Origin: Diaporthe sp. PMI_573
Lineage: Eukaryota; Ascomycota; Sordariomycetes; Diaporthales; Diaporthaceae
NCBI GenBank assembly: GCA_021399435.1
Contig: JAJTUP010000014.1
Span: forward strand, 1,054,001-1,118,000
Length of the DNA stretch: 64,000 nt
Direction of reading: 5' to 3'
Part shown: positions 23,088-33,739 of the stretch, in pieces
Position numbering within the stretch: position 1 is the first letter of the stretch
Layout: each line of letters opens with the position of its first letter
Translations under genes and position numbers: made by a program
Notes under the pieces: model-generated
The model's input: only the letters and a program-made list of their open reading frames with translations
Databases searched by the model: none
Told to the model about the DNA's origin: nothing

Positions 23088-26000
23088 TGCCGTGGGACGC
23101 TAATGCTGCAGCTGGCAGCTTCAAGGACTGAGGAACATCTATGCAGCGGCGCGACGAGGAATGGGGTCACTGCATCACGGGAGCCGTCGACTGTTGTCGC
23201 TGCGCTGCGGTGGCCGAAAAGGGAGCTCCCGAGGCCCCATTGCCAATTAAGTGAAGCGTTGGAGAGCTCCTAGGTAGGCGGGGGGCTCAGAAGGGGCTAG
23301 CGCCTCAAGAGCTCCATCGTCAGGCCGTCACGTGTGCTTCTCTGGGGTGACCAGGCCTGTGAATCTGGTGCTTTCAGGCGGGTTACCTGCCTTGGGGCTG
23401 TCTTCACCTGGAGCTGAACATGATGAACCCAGCCACTATCTGTTGTATCTTTTTGGTTCAATTTTTTATTGTCTGTTGTTATATACTGTGTTTTTACATT
23501 TTGACATGTGTTTTATGTATTCCTCCAAAGACTTCACCTGTCTCCCCTATGTGGTTGTACTGACCTCCCTTTGACAGGTGATCCCAATGCATTGCTGGTG
23601 TGACCAATGCTGCCCAACACCTGCTCCTTCCACCGGTAAGGACATGCATGGTACGTGGCTAACTCAACAATTCCGTGCCTGTCAGCCCGTACGACTCAAC
23701 CGGTGGCCGTTTTCCTGAGGCATGCTCCTCGGATTCGTGGTTCACTGGTGGTCCCAAAACATCATTGTTGAGACTAAAATCTCCATCACCACAACCGTAT
23801 GTCGATAGTGGGATGCCGGTGCTGCTCTCCGTTGTATAGTTTGGTCTTTAGACGCGTCGCACGCGTCAATGATACCGATAACCGATAGACCGTGTTGCGG
23901 GACATGGTGGCGCTCTAAGACCGGGTCTTGGCTGCTCGCTCAAGTTGGCCAGCTGGAACACCATGTGGCGTGTGAGACTGTCGCTGCCTGCTTGGTGACC
24001 GAAGTACCGCATCGCTTGCACCGCATGAAAAAAAAAAGTTTGAAAATCTGCTGCAGGGCTCGTCCATTCGCATCAACCGGGCTCCGTGGGCTGTGGCCTC
24101 TTGGACATGCGTATTTTCTTCCGCACTCTCCCCTCACGGCACTCTCGCTGGCCTTTCCGTTGTATCCTGTCGGTCCTGAAAATTCATTAGCAAAAAAGTG
24201 CAAGCTGTCTGCACCGGTGCAACTAACTTGATGCGAGCTGCAATCCTGATCTCCTGGAGGTGCGGGTCATCCTCCACGTTGTCGCTGCCGGTGACCTCGA
24301 GCTCGACCCGGAAAGGTGAGCTCGAGTGCTTGGTGTTGGCGGCAACAGCAGCAGCCTCCCCGGCGTCTTTCATAAGAATGTCTTCATGTTGGCGACGGTC
24401 CTGTGTGTATTGTGTCCCGAAAGTGAATGGTGGTTGGCGAGATGATGTGGCATGCCCGTCGATCGGCCAGTTGGAGACGTGGTGCTCATCCCCGCGCATC
24501 ATGAAAGCAATGCGCTCGTGTCGCTGCTGTTCGTGGCAGAACAACTCGAGGGGGGTCTCTGGCTTTTTCAGGGCCGAGTTTTTGGTGCAGGCCATGACAC
24601 CAGACAACCCTCCCGACAGCGTGACTGGGAGGTGGCTGGATCATCAGGTCAGCGTTGTGTGACGCGAGGAGGGGTTTTTGTGAACTGATGGGGAATACGG
24701 TGTCCGGGTCGGGCTTACCGCCAATCCTGAGCCTGGGCGTTGTCGTTTTCATTCTCATCATTCTTGTTCTCATTCAGCCTGGGCTCGAGTTGGTGCCTGG
24801 CGGCGCCGGAGCCGCCGCCGTGACGCCCTGTCTCAGTGCTCCGGTCACCCATCAATCGCACAGCGTCTCCCCCCCCCGTAATCGCGCAGGACGGCGGCAG
24901 TGTCGAGGAAAGAATGACTGGAGCAGAGCGTCTGCTGTTGTTGCAGTTCTGCAAGAACTGAGGCTGACAAGAGTCTCACCGCGTCTGCAGGTGGGTCATT
25001 CTCCGCACTGTCACGGGAGAAGCTGAGGAATTGTTCAAAAGGACCCGAGGCTCTGGATGCAACACAGTGGCTCTGTTGTGGGCGGGGGTTGGTCGCAAAA
25101 AAAGGGCGATCCTCGAGTCGAGTCGCAAGCAAGACAATAGACAATCAGCTTACGGGTGGGTTCTTTGGTAGCGGACCCGACAGTCTGGGTCGGCCTGCAT
25201 GCAAGGCGAATGCAGGTAAGATCAATGGTTATGTGATCAGCCTGCGACTTGTCCCAGATTGGCTCGAGCGGTGGGCGGCGCAGCAAGCTGAAAAAAGAAG
25301 CATGAGGAAACGAGAAAAGAACGACGGGCAAGGAAAGAGAGGGTCAAAACCCGACAGACAGGGCCGCCGAGACACAAGCCCACGCCTGCCCACGCTGGCC
25401 CACGCTGGCCCCCGCTGGCCCCCATGCCGCAGTTTCCGTGCTGGCGTCGCAGCGTCGTGTCTTCTTGTTGACGCCATGTAACGCTGAGCTCCTGTCAGAC
25501 CAGGCCAATGGGTACCACAGTAGGCGCCTTAGGCCTGGATCTACCTGCTTTTCCTTGGCCTCCCAGCCCTGCTGCCCTGTACTGTGTAATAATGGGCCGA
25601 TGGCTGCGTTCGTCCTGCAAGCCTGCAAAAGGAGGGGCCGTGTGTTGTTGTGGGCGCTACACCCGCGCGTCGCCTGCTGCGGACATCGCTAACCGGTGGA
25701 AAATGAACAAAGAAAGTGGTTCTAGATCCCACCTGCTGCAGCCAGATCAGCGACCCACGACTGCACGGGCGGCCTGGGGCGCGGGATGGCCCTGCGCCGT
25801 GACAGCATATGTGCGTGATCATCACTCGTTCGTTCACTTGTCTGCTGCATGGGCGAGATCCTCCTGCAACAGGCTGCATCGTGGCGAATGCAAGTCCCGA
25901 CATCAGCCAATCCATTGCGGGCTGGGCGATGCAGCCAAAATAGGCACGCCATGTTGCCCGTGTTATTTGGAATTGATTTCCCAAACCCGCCCCTTAATAC

Positions 26001-26275
26001 CATGCCCAGACACTTATGTCACAACTAGTTGCATTTCTTTTTTTTTTTTTTAATAACCACTGGCTCTTGAGCTCTTCCCCGGCGGCACTTGCATGGGTTC
26101 GTTGTCCCCCGTATAGCGCGTTGCCCAGCCGAGGTCCATCCTACTCCTACTGCCCCTACGCTATTGATATTTCCATAATGAACTGAAATATGAACATTCG
26201 AAAAAGCATGTTGAAAACTTCCAGTCACAAAAATACGCATTCAGTCATCAACCATCAACTACCAATCAACCGCCT
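23088..26275. other. 3.2-kb region without a supportable gene
   Basis: UVRAG upstream region followed by sequence with no recognisable gene. It holds a short GC-rich direct repeat near 25383-25425 (units of about 10 bp around cacgctggcc), a T-run at 26037-26052 and an A-run near 24028. Overlapping frames at 24134-24662 and 25229-25692 lie on both strands and show no family motifs. Confidence 0.45.
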
Positions 26276-28916
26276 TTACGTAGCAGAAAGTTCCTCCAAG
26301 GTCAGCAACCTCGAGACAGCCTCGATGTCCGCCGCCGTCGCATTCCTCTGGTCAGCAGTGCCAAAATACTCAGCCGTCTGAATGACCCTAACACCTGGGT
26401 TGGGTGCAATCACATCCGTCGGGCCACGGTGCGCCCTACCCAGGCCCCCGCCGGGAAGCGTGTCCAGCTTCGGAAAATACGGGGCCTCGTTGTCGGTGAG
26501 CTGGATGTTCTTGCAAGTCTCGAAATGCACCCTCTCAAAGTCCCGGAAGAAGCCGTCGTAGCGCGCGTCCATCGCCTGCGCGAGCGTGACGAACGTCGTG
26601 CCGTCGCCCGGGTCCAGCTGGCCCCACGGGTCGCGGCACCGGTCCCCCTCGCACGACTTGGTCACCATGAGCAGCGCGTTGAGCCGGTTGGCAACCTGCG
26701 TCGCCGCCTCGGACTGCGACGACGAGGTCGTGTTGCGCGCGAGGTTGGTCAGCTCGTACGGGTCCGCCGTGACATTGTACAGCTCCGTCTCGCCGTTGCA
26801 CCACACCGCGTACGCCCAGTTCTGCTCGTCGCCGATGGTGCGGATCGTCTTGTACGTATTGTTGTAAAAGGGCGCCCCGAGCGAGGCAGCGCTCGGCGCC
26901 TCGATCCCCACCAGGCCCCAGTACTCCACGTTGATGCTCTCCTTGCCGTTGCCCTTACCCGCGCCTGTTTCGTTGTACGAGGTCGGCTCGTGCCACTGCT
27001 CGAGGAGGGAGCGGCCGTCGAAGAACTCGGGCCATTTGGACTTGTCCAGGCCCGTGATCTCGAGGAAGGTTGGCGCGAGGTCTAGGTGCAGCCCGGGAAT
27101 TGTAGATGTCACACCTTCAGGAACGCTGGGGCCGCGTACAACAAAGGGAATGTTGACATCCTCGTTGTAGAACAGCGACTTGCCGCCGGGCACGCGGTGC
27201 TGGCCGAGGTGATAGCCATTGTCGGACGTGTAGATGACTGCAACAGGGTGTTAGAGGTGAACAGGCGGCCTTAGGGGCATTTCAGTAACGAATCATTCGA
27301 CTTACTGTAGGTGTTGTTGAGAACCCCCTTCTCATCCAGCATCGTGATGACGTCCTCGACAATCTCATCCACGCCCTGCAGCGCTTGAAGCCGCGATCTG
27401 TACACAAAGTCGGCGAAGTTGATTGCCGACTCGTTCATGGGCGACAGCCACTTCACCCACCCGGACTTGCCATCTTGGTACTCATCCGTAGGGTTAAAGT
27501 TGGGAGGGTGTGGCGCTGTGACGTCCGTGAACTGGCCGAAATGTCTCTTCTGTGGGATGGGCCTAGCGAAATGATGTCAGTTCATGGACGGGCACGAAAT
27601 AAGCTCCAGGACGGTTCATACCTGTGCGAGGGTCCTTTTTGCTGAAAGGCGATGTGAGGTGTGAAGGGAGTGATTCCCAGGAAGAATGGCTCAGAGTTGT
27701 TGGTGAGGTAGTCCAACCGGTCGAGCCTGGAGCTTGTTAGAATTTATCATGAATACGCTTCCTCGCAGGAATATCAACACTTACGCCTTAATCCGTGTGA
27801 TGTCAGTCTGGTGGTAGCCGGGGTAATATGTTGGACGCTCGCCGTTCTTTGAGAACACGGGCACATTGTAACTGTTCAATCTGCGTCAGTAACTCTGCCA
27901 ACTGCAATGAATCCGACGGCAGTCTTCAACAGAATCACATGGTTTGTGGTAGGCTTTCTGGCTTAGACTTGTTCAGTAAGTCGAAGAGACACAACATACT
28001 CGTCAATGTAAGGTTCGAGCTGGCACCTAGTCAGTAACGGGTAAAGCCTCATGCACAACTTGCTGCATGCAGAAGTGTAGAACTTACCACACAGTCAGCG
28101 TGGTCCCACCCCTTCAATGTGACATTGTAATTGGAGATTCCATAACCGTTCATTATTTTACCGACATCTATAATCAAATTGTCGGTTAGTGATTTTTCCG
28201 CGTGCGACCACCATCAAATCACTGCACACTTACACTCCGTCCTGTACCCTGCCTCTTTGAGCCAGTGCGGCAGATAGTTCTCGTCTTGGCCCGAGAGAAC
28301 CCACTTGTTGTACGCACCGCTACAGATTGCTTAGTATAATTTTCCAATAAATCTATCTAAATAACAGCGCCACTTACCCTGGCTTAACCACGTTTGTGAT
28401 GTTGGTATTGTGCACCTGTTGCCCTCGGAGCAAAGACGACCGGCTCGGGCAGCAGAGGGCCTGCGTGGTATAGTGATTGCTGAACTCGGTACCCTTGGCG
28501 ACCAGCTCCCTCTGCACGATAGGCATATAGTCCAAGGACCCCAGCCGCTTGTCCTGGTCATCTGTCATGATGAACACGATGTTGGGGCCCGAGGCAGCCT
28601 GGGCGTGGCCCCCTCGCGTCAACAGGCCGGCTAACAAGCCCACGGCCAATATGATAGATGCAGACATTATGATTATAAAGATCCAGGCCTTTTTCGACAA
28701 GGATTTGCGAGTAGCGGAGGGAGGTTCCTTCGGAGGCCCAATCTCCTGCGACGAACTGTCTTGGGGACCGGGGGCTGGCTGTGCTGCTGCGTCCTCTTGT
28801 GCCGAAGGGCTTGCAGACCTGATTGGATCCGTCGACACCGCCGCTGCTGGCTTGCCCCTCGAGAAGAAGCCAGAGAACGTGCCGTAGCCGTTCTTAAATG
28901 CTTTGCCCGCCTCCAT
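26276..28916 (-). CDS. Sulfatase with N-terminal signal anchor
   Basis: Type I sulfatase, hydrolysing sulfate esters. Eight exons: 28916-28378, 28319-28234, 28167-28088, 28019-28000, 27871-27785, 27726-27622, 27562-27306 and 27237-26276, all in phase, 711 residues. GPNIVFIMTDDQDKRLGS gives the metal-binding Asp pair. ALCCPSRSSLLRGQ is the formylglycine motif C-x-P-S-R, with the modifiable Cys at residue 155. Downstream are GYHQTDITRIKAL, FFLGITPFTPH, IIYTSDNGYHLGQH and LHLDLAPTFLEITG, all standard for fungal arylsulfatases. Unusually, residues 1-75 are a hydrophilic tail before a hydrophobic segment at 77-99, so it looks like a type II anchor instead of a cleaved signal peptide. One exon is only 20 bp. 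Confidence 0.92.
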
Positions 28917-30381
28917 CTTGGGCGTGCGGGCTTGGCCTCGCCGTATAGTGTGTGCCCCGGTTGATCTCCTTCGATATTGCCCTGTCGGCCGTGCTCTGCA
29001 TCCGAGTGCTCCCTAATTGCGCGGCTTGACGTTAGGTATGTAGCACGCAATTCTGCAGGTTCGTGACGATGGTAAGTGTACGGTCGAAAACATCGAATCG
29101 GCTTCACCTCGCACAAGTAAACTCTAGCCACATCGGAGTTCAGAGCGGATATTGGTCTGTGGGCCCAAAGATAGTCAGGGGACCGGGAGATCGACATGAT
29201 CCCCCCCGGTCAGGGTCCCCTTCGTTGGCTGTACTCGAGACGCTCCTCTTACTACGCGGTCTTCTGGCCTTTGATTTGTGGCTGAGGATTATTGCACCTA
29301 GCCCTATAGCCGCCCATGATTTGTCGCTGGACCAGCCTTTACCTTGCGGCTCGTTTTGCAATTCTGGCTCGATGCAAATTCAGTCGAGCCCAACCCGACG
29401 GTGTCATCGCCTCCATTGGAAAGAACCCCGAGCCACATATGCAGGGCATCGTTGATTCAATATGTATCACGTATAGCGGTCAGGCAAGGAGCCACACTGC
29501 AATATCGAGCAGAAAGCACGCAAGTCCCTGGCAGGTTGACGTTCTGGCCTGTCTAACATTCTCTCACCGAGTTGGGGCTTATATCTGTTATTTAATGGCC
29601 ACAGCAACTGGTGTCATCCTGGGCACGTCATCAAGGTCAGGCCGGCATTCGACGTAGGGATCGACACGACCCCCGCCGCCGTTGGCGGGGAATCGACATG
29701 GTTTGTAGCGAGTCAAACACACGTGAGGAAGACCGACTTCCAGCGTTTCTCCGGGGTGGTGTGGGGGACAATTGGGTACCGTAGACTAAAAAACCTGCTG
29801 TAGATTCTAGCGAGGACACGGGTGTCGGCCAAGGTATCGCCGAGAAAACCCGGTGCTTGTGTGACCCAGGCTTGCCAGACACGGCCATGTCAGCTCGAAT
29901 TTGCGATGCATGAACGGCGTAGCTTTTAATGCCCCCGTTCCCCGTGTTGACTGCCATGCGCTTAAATAGCCTCCGATGCTGACGCATCGTCGCCGCGTAG
30001 CTTGCATACCGTTTTGAGCATATGTTCGACTGTTCTCACACTCAATCATTTTATTACCTTTTGTACGTAAAGTGCACACGAAGAAGATAGTCGGCCATTG
30101 GATTACTGTGTGACTTTGTACGGCACGGAAATTAGGAAGACTTTGAATGCCAGAGTCTCTGGCGATGTCCTTGGCATAGCTACACACTCGTAAATCAAAC
30201 TGCTCTTGGAGTCACCGAAATCGAAACACTTGAGCACGAACTCGTCTATCAAGTGCCGATGAAGCGAGGGTCTCATGTAGTAATACCAAAAAATGTCTAA
30301 TTCATCGCTAAGAAACCGAGTCCCAAAATCTGTCCTACTTAACTAGACGTGTTCATCCGAACATTCACCAGCTGCCCCGAT
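28917..30381. other. Intergenic, no gene seen
   Basis: Promoter of the sulfatase and 3' side of the next gene. The sequence gatcgacatgatcccccc near 29192 and gatcgacacgacccccgcc near 29660 are partly alike and may be a short repeated motif. No gene supported. Confidence 0.4.
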
Positions 30382-32721
30382 TCACCTCCCATCAGGACGC
30401 GCCCTCTGAGTCTGTCCAATGACCGTGTCGATGAGGTTCTCCGCGATCATTGCACCAGGCCAGCTGAACCAGGTCTTTGAAGTGCACACACCCGTTTGGA
30501 TGTCTACAGCCTCGGAAAAAGTCCCGTCGAACTGCGCCGACCCCTGAATATGCCTCCATGCCTTGTTCTCTCGGCGTTTGTCTCCAACCATTTGTGCAAA
30601 TTTCCACTCCTGGAAGAAGCCGAGAGTCCACGGGCCCGGACTGTGGTCGCTTCCGAGACCGTGGAACGGCTCGGTGCCAGCTCCCTTGTAGCCGGTGTTG
30701 AAACCTGCTGAAGCGGGACCTGGTGTAAAGGCCCATACCATGGTGTTCTCCCATAGTTGCCTCAGATGTAGGTCATCGTGTTTGTCGCCATGATCTCTCT
30801 TCAAGAAGCCCCATTCCTGGGCGTAAAGTGTCGGCAAGTCGTTGCCATCGTGGTAGTGGCGGTACCGCATTGGATCCCCGAGGTCCTTGGAGGGGTCAAG
30901 CCCATATGCGAGAATATCTCGATATGCTCCTTGACCATCGCGGATAGTGAATGCTTTGCGGCCCGTGAAATTCCTCAGAACACTCTTCTTGATCACCGCA
31001 GCGAAATTAGTCAGAACTTCACTGCTCACTGCCGCTGGCACATGTAGTTCAAATTGCGGGAGCGAGAGGAGTTTTCCCAGTTTGCACAGTGTGTGCCAGA
31101 GCAAAATATTGCTCGATAGGTGGAACTTGTATTCACCAAGATCGTCGTCGGCTGGGGTCTCATCTGATACGAAGAGATTTGTCTCACTATCTCGCCGAGA
31201 CAAGAGATCCTGAAGGACGTTCTTGAAAGAATTGGTCGTCAGGATGGACTCGATAATGTGTTTGGTTCGAGGCTCGTTCCAATAGGCTTCGGAGTATTCG
31301 CAGAGTTCCAGGAACGGATAACACTGCGTGTCTAGTTGAAACACTTCTCCATCTTTAGGCAGGCCATTGACCAGATACGAGCGTCGCCAAAAATGGCGTA
31401 TGTTGCCATTGATCCGAATGTCTGTAACGGCCATCTGGAACAGCCAGGTAAGGTGGTTCGTTAATGCTTGGCGGACTTTCCATTCGTACTGGCTCGCACC
31501 CTCAGGACTGTTCGGCAGCAATTGTGTCAACCTTGTCGAATCGAGATTCATCAGGAGCCTCATTTGCCAATAATTATCTCGAGGCCAACCGAGGTTCAAA
31601 GCAAAGTGATCTGCGACACAACAGGTTCCGTCGCCACGAGGACCCGACAGCGGCACGCAGCAGCATCCGAGGATGTAGTTGACGTTGGTCCAGAGAATCG
31701 TGCTCTCTATTGTTTCTGTAGAGTCCCAGTTGGAACCTGATAGTTCGTCAAGGTGGCGTCTCTGAATTTCTCCCGAATCGGACATGCCATCATGATGAGT
31801 GAACAGAAAGTCAAGAGCAACCTCGTCCGCGTACTTCACCTCCGAGAAAGAGTCAAACTGATTTGACAGAGATTCGTTCCCCGGACGAAACGAAACGGCG
31901 AGCCTCAGGGTTTCCCAGGGACCCACCAAGATTCCTTGGATCGGCCTCTTAATCGACCTAAGAGGGGGGCACGGCTGCACTCCTTCCTCAGGAAAGAGCG
32001 AACGATCCACCTTGATATGCTCTTGGGTCGTCTCATTGTAGAAGATGGTGTGGGCCAATATCCAGCCACCGAGATCTGGGTTCTGGACCCCAAGCACTCC
32101 AGCACCGTTTTCTCTTGGAAAGAATTTCAGCACGTTTGAAGGATCAGGCATATCGACAGCCCCTCGATCGGTAAGTTGCCCGTATCCAGCTCTGGACACA
32201 GCAAATTCCAAATCGAGAGTGACCGGAATTTGTTGCTCCATGTTGACCATGTTTGTGACCTTGCTCGCGTGGGTTATGGTCCCGTCATCATAGACTTTCA
32301 AGACAGTCTGTACAAACAGGGTGCTATCATGAGTCTGGTACTCGAATTGAACATGGCTGCCGATGCTGTCCCGGACATGTCTGACCACTACGGGGCCCTT
32401 CTGGCCCCCGAAGTCGAGCCCGAGTCCGTTGCTGTGCTGCATAAGGAGGTTCTCAGGGATCTTGCGGAACTCCCGAACGTAGCTGGGGTTGGTGCGTTGA
32501 CGGTGGTCAAACTGACCCCATGGCGCCGCTACCATGATACCATATTTATTTCCGGCGTCCAAGGGCGAGCTCACCTGGTAGATCTGCCCCAGTGGGTTGG
32601 CGGATACTGTAATACCATTGGCTCCAATGTCGACAGTCTTGTGAGGCCATTGATGCTGGTGGAATGTACGCTTCATGAGTTGATCGCTGGCCTGGGAAGC
32701 CATATTCGTAGACCGACTCAT
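30382..32721 (-). CDS. Six-hairpin glycosidase-like protein
   Basis: Likely carbohydrate-active enzyme with an (alpha/alpha)6 barrel. Single exon, ATG 32721 (the more upstream in-frame codon is TTG), 779 residues; starts at 32703 or 32676 are also possible. No signal peptide, so probably intracellular. The first half is beta-rich. The barrel half carries LNLGWPRDNYWQMRLL, then VFQLDTQCYPFLELCEYSEAY, YAQEWGFLKRDHGDK and, near the end, FDGTFSEAVD...TWFSWPGAMIAENL. The WPRD segment and the final FxWPGA block resemble those in glycogen-debranching and GH125-type mannosidases, but the match is not close enough to name a family. Candidate acid residues lie in GWPRDN and DGTFSEA. The family assignment is an inference. 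Confidence 0.7.
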   Translation of the reverse strand: MSRSTNMASQASDQLMKRTFHQHQWPHKTVDIGANGITVSANPLGQIYQVSSPLDAGNKYGIMVAAPWGQFDHRQRTNPSYVREFRKIPENLLMQHSNGLGLDFGGQKGPVVVRHVRDSIGSHVQFEYQTHDSTLFVQTVLKVYDDGTITHASKVTNMVNMEQQIPVTLDLEFAVSRAGYGQLTDRGAVDMPDPSNVLKFFPRENGAGVLGVQNPDLGGWILAHTIFYNETTQEHIKVDRSLFPEEGVQPCPPLRSIKRPIQGILVGPWETLRLAVSFRPGNESLSNQFDSFSEVKYADEVALDFLFTHHDGMSDSGEIQRRHLDELSGSNWDSTETIESTILWTNVNYILGCCCVPLSGPRGDGTCCVADHFALNLGWPRDNYWQMRLLMNLDSTRLTQLLPNSPEGASQYEWKVRQALTNHLTWLFQMAVTDIRINGNIRHFWRRSYLVNGLPKDGEVFQLDTQCYPFLELCEYSEAYWNEPRTKHIIESILTTNSFKNVLQDLLSRRDSETNLFVSDETPADDDLGEYKFHLSSNILLWHTLCKLGKLLSLPQFELHVPAAVSSEVLTNFAAVIKKSVLRNFTGRKAFTIRDGQGAYRDILAYGLDPSKDLGDPMRYRHYHDGNDLPTLYAQEWGFLKRDHGDKHDDLHLRQLWENTMVWAFTPGPASAGFNTGYKGAGTEPFHGLGSDHSPGPWTLGFFQEWKFAQMVGDKRRENKAWRHIQGSAQFDGTFSEAVDIQTGVCTSKTWFSWPGAMIAENLIDTVIGQTQRARPDGR

Positions 32722-33739
32722 GTATATATTCGCAATATCTGTTTTCAAAAAGTCTCAAGAATTCGGCTGCTTGTTGATACGTCTGGAAGGATGGAGAGAC
32801 CAACCCGAAAACCTCGGATGTGGAAATCAAGGCTGTATTTAAATAGGGCCATATCTCCTGAGTCACACAGACACACGAGTTGCTGCGTTGAGAGATTAAC
32901 GACCTCGATAACGTGCTCCTTGTTAAATATCATAGACATGGAGTGAATGGGACGCAGGCACGCCTAAAAGCGATTAAATTCCGCAAATGACAATGATTGC
33001 TCTTTATGGAAACTACTGTCAGACTGCGTACTTAGGTACTTGTCCTGGTTTGTACCACAGTGGTACCAATGTCCTGTAGTGAATCGGCAACGGCCAATTG
33101 TTACCTGACGATGCTGATTGTCTAGATCAAAGAAAGATTGGTGATGTCAGCGTACATATGTCAGGGGACATGGCAATTGGTGTTCAAGTGAGATGTACTC
33201 CAGTCACAAGTATTGACTAGTCGCACTGCTTTGAATACAGTTTTCGTTGCTTTACAACCTCGGAAACATATGGAAATGCATATCTTGTCACCTATCTCTA
33301 CCAGTCATTGCACCATATCTTATCATGTCTTGCTGAAAAGATCATTATTCATCCCGCGGCTACAATAGTGGTACAACTGCTAGTGGTGCCTTTAGACCAA
33401 AGGAAGAGTGTATGAATCTGATGTATCATGGATCAGGGTCACTCTGTAGGGGTATCGGGGATTTTTTCAAGATGCTGTATTTCGAGAAAATATCCAAATT
33501 CGTCAATTATGAAAACATCTAAATACATCTAACTTGATTAAGCTCACAATGACAATTCCCCCCTTTTCGGACTATTACCAATGACCATACTCGACATAAT
33601 GCTCGCAGTAATGAAAAGAGGAGACAATGAGAGCAACAAGCGTTTCAAAACATTCCAACGATGCGTGACCGGCCAACACCTTCCGAATAAAACATTACGC
33701 CGCAGGACAATCGATTGTCCAGATGAGAACACCCCCTTC
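32722..33739. other. Intergenic, AT-rich, no gene seen
   Basis: About 1 kb between the glycosidase-like gene start and the epimerase stop. AT-rich, especially 33230-33560; only very short frames. Confidence 0.45.

Noticed and set aside
24134..24662. Overlapping frames on both strands in the 3.2-kb empty region
   Set aside because: Starts are TTG, no motif in either frame, and no flanking exon could be found.
26429..27085. Plus-strand open frame of 218 codons opposite the sulfatase
   Set aside because: Arg/Val-rich shadow of the sulfatase exon 8.
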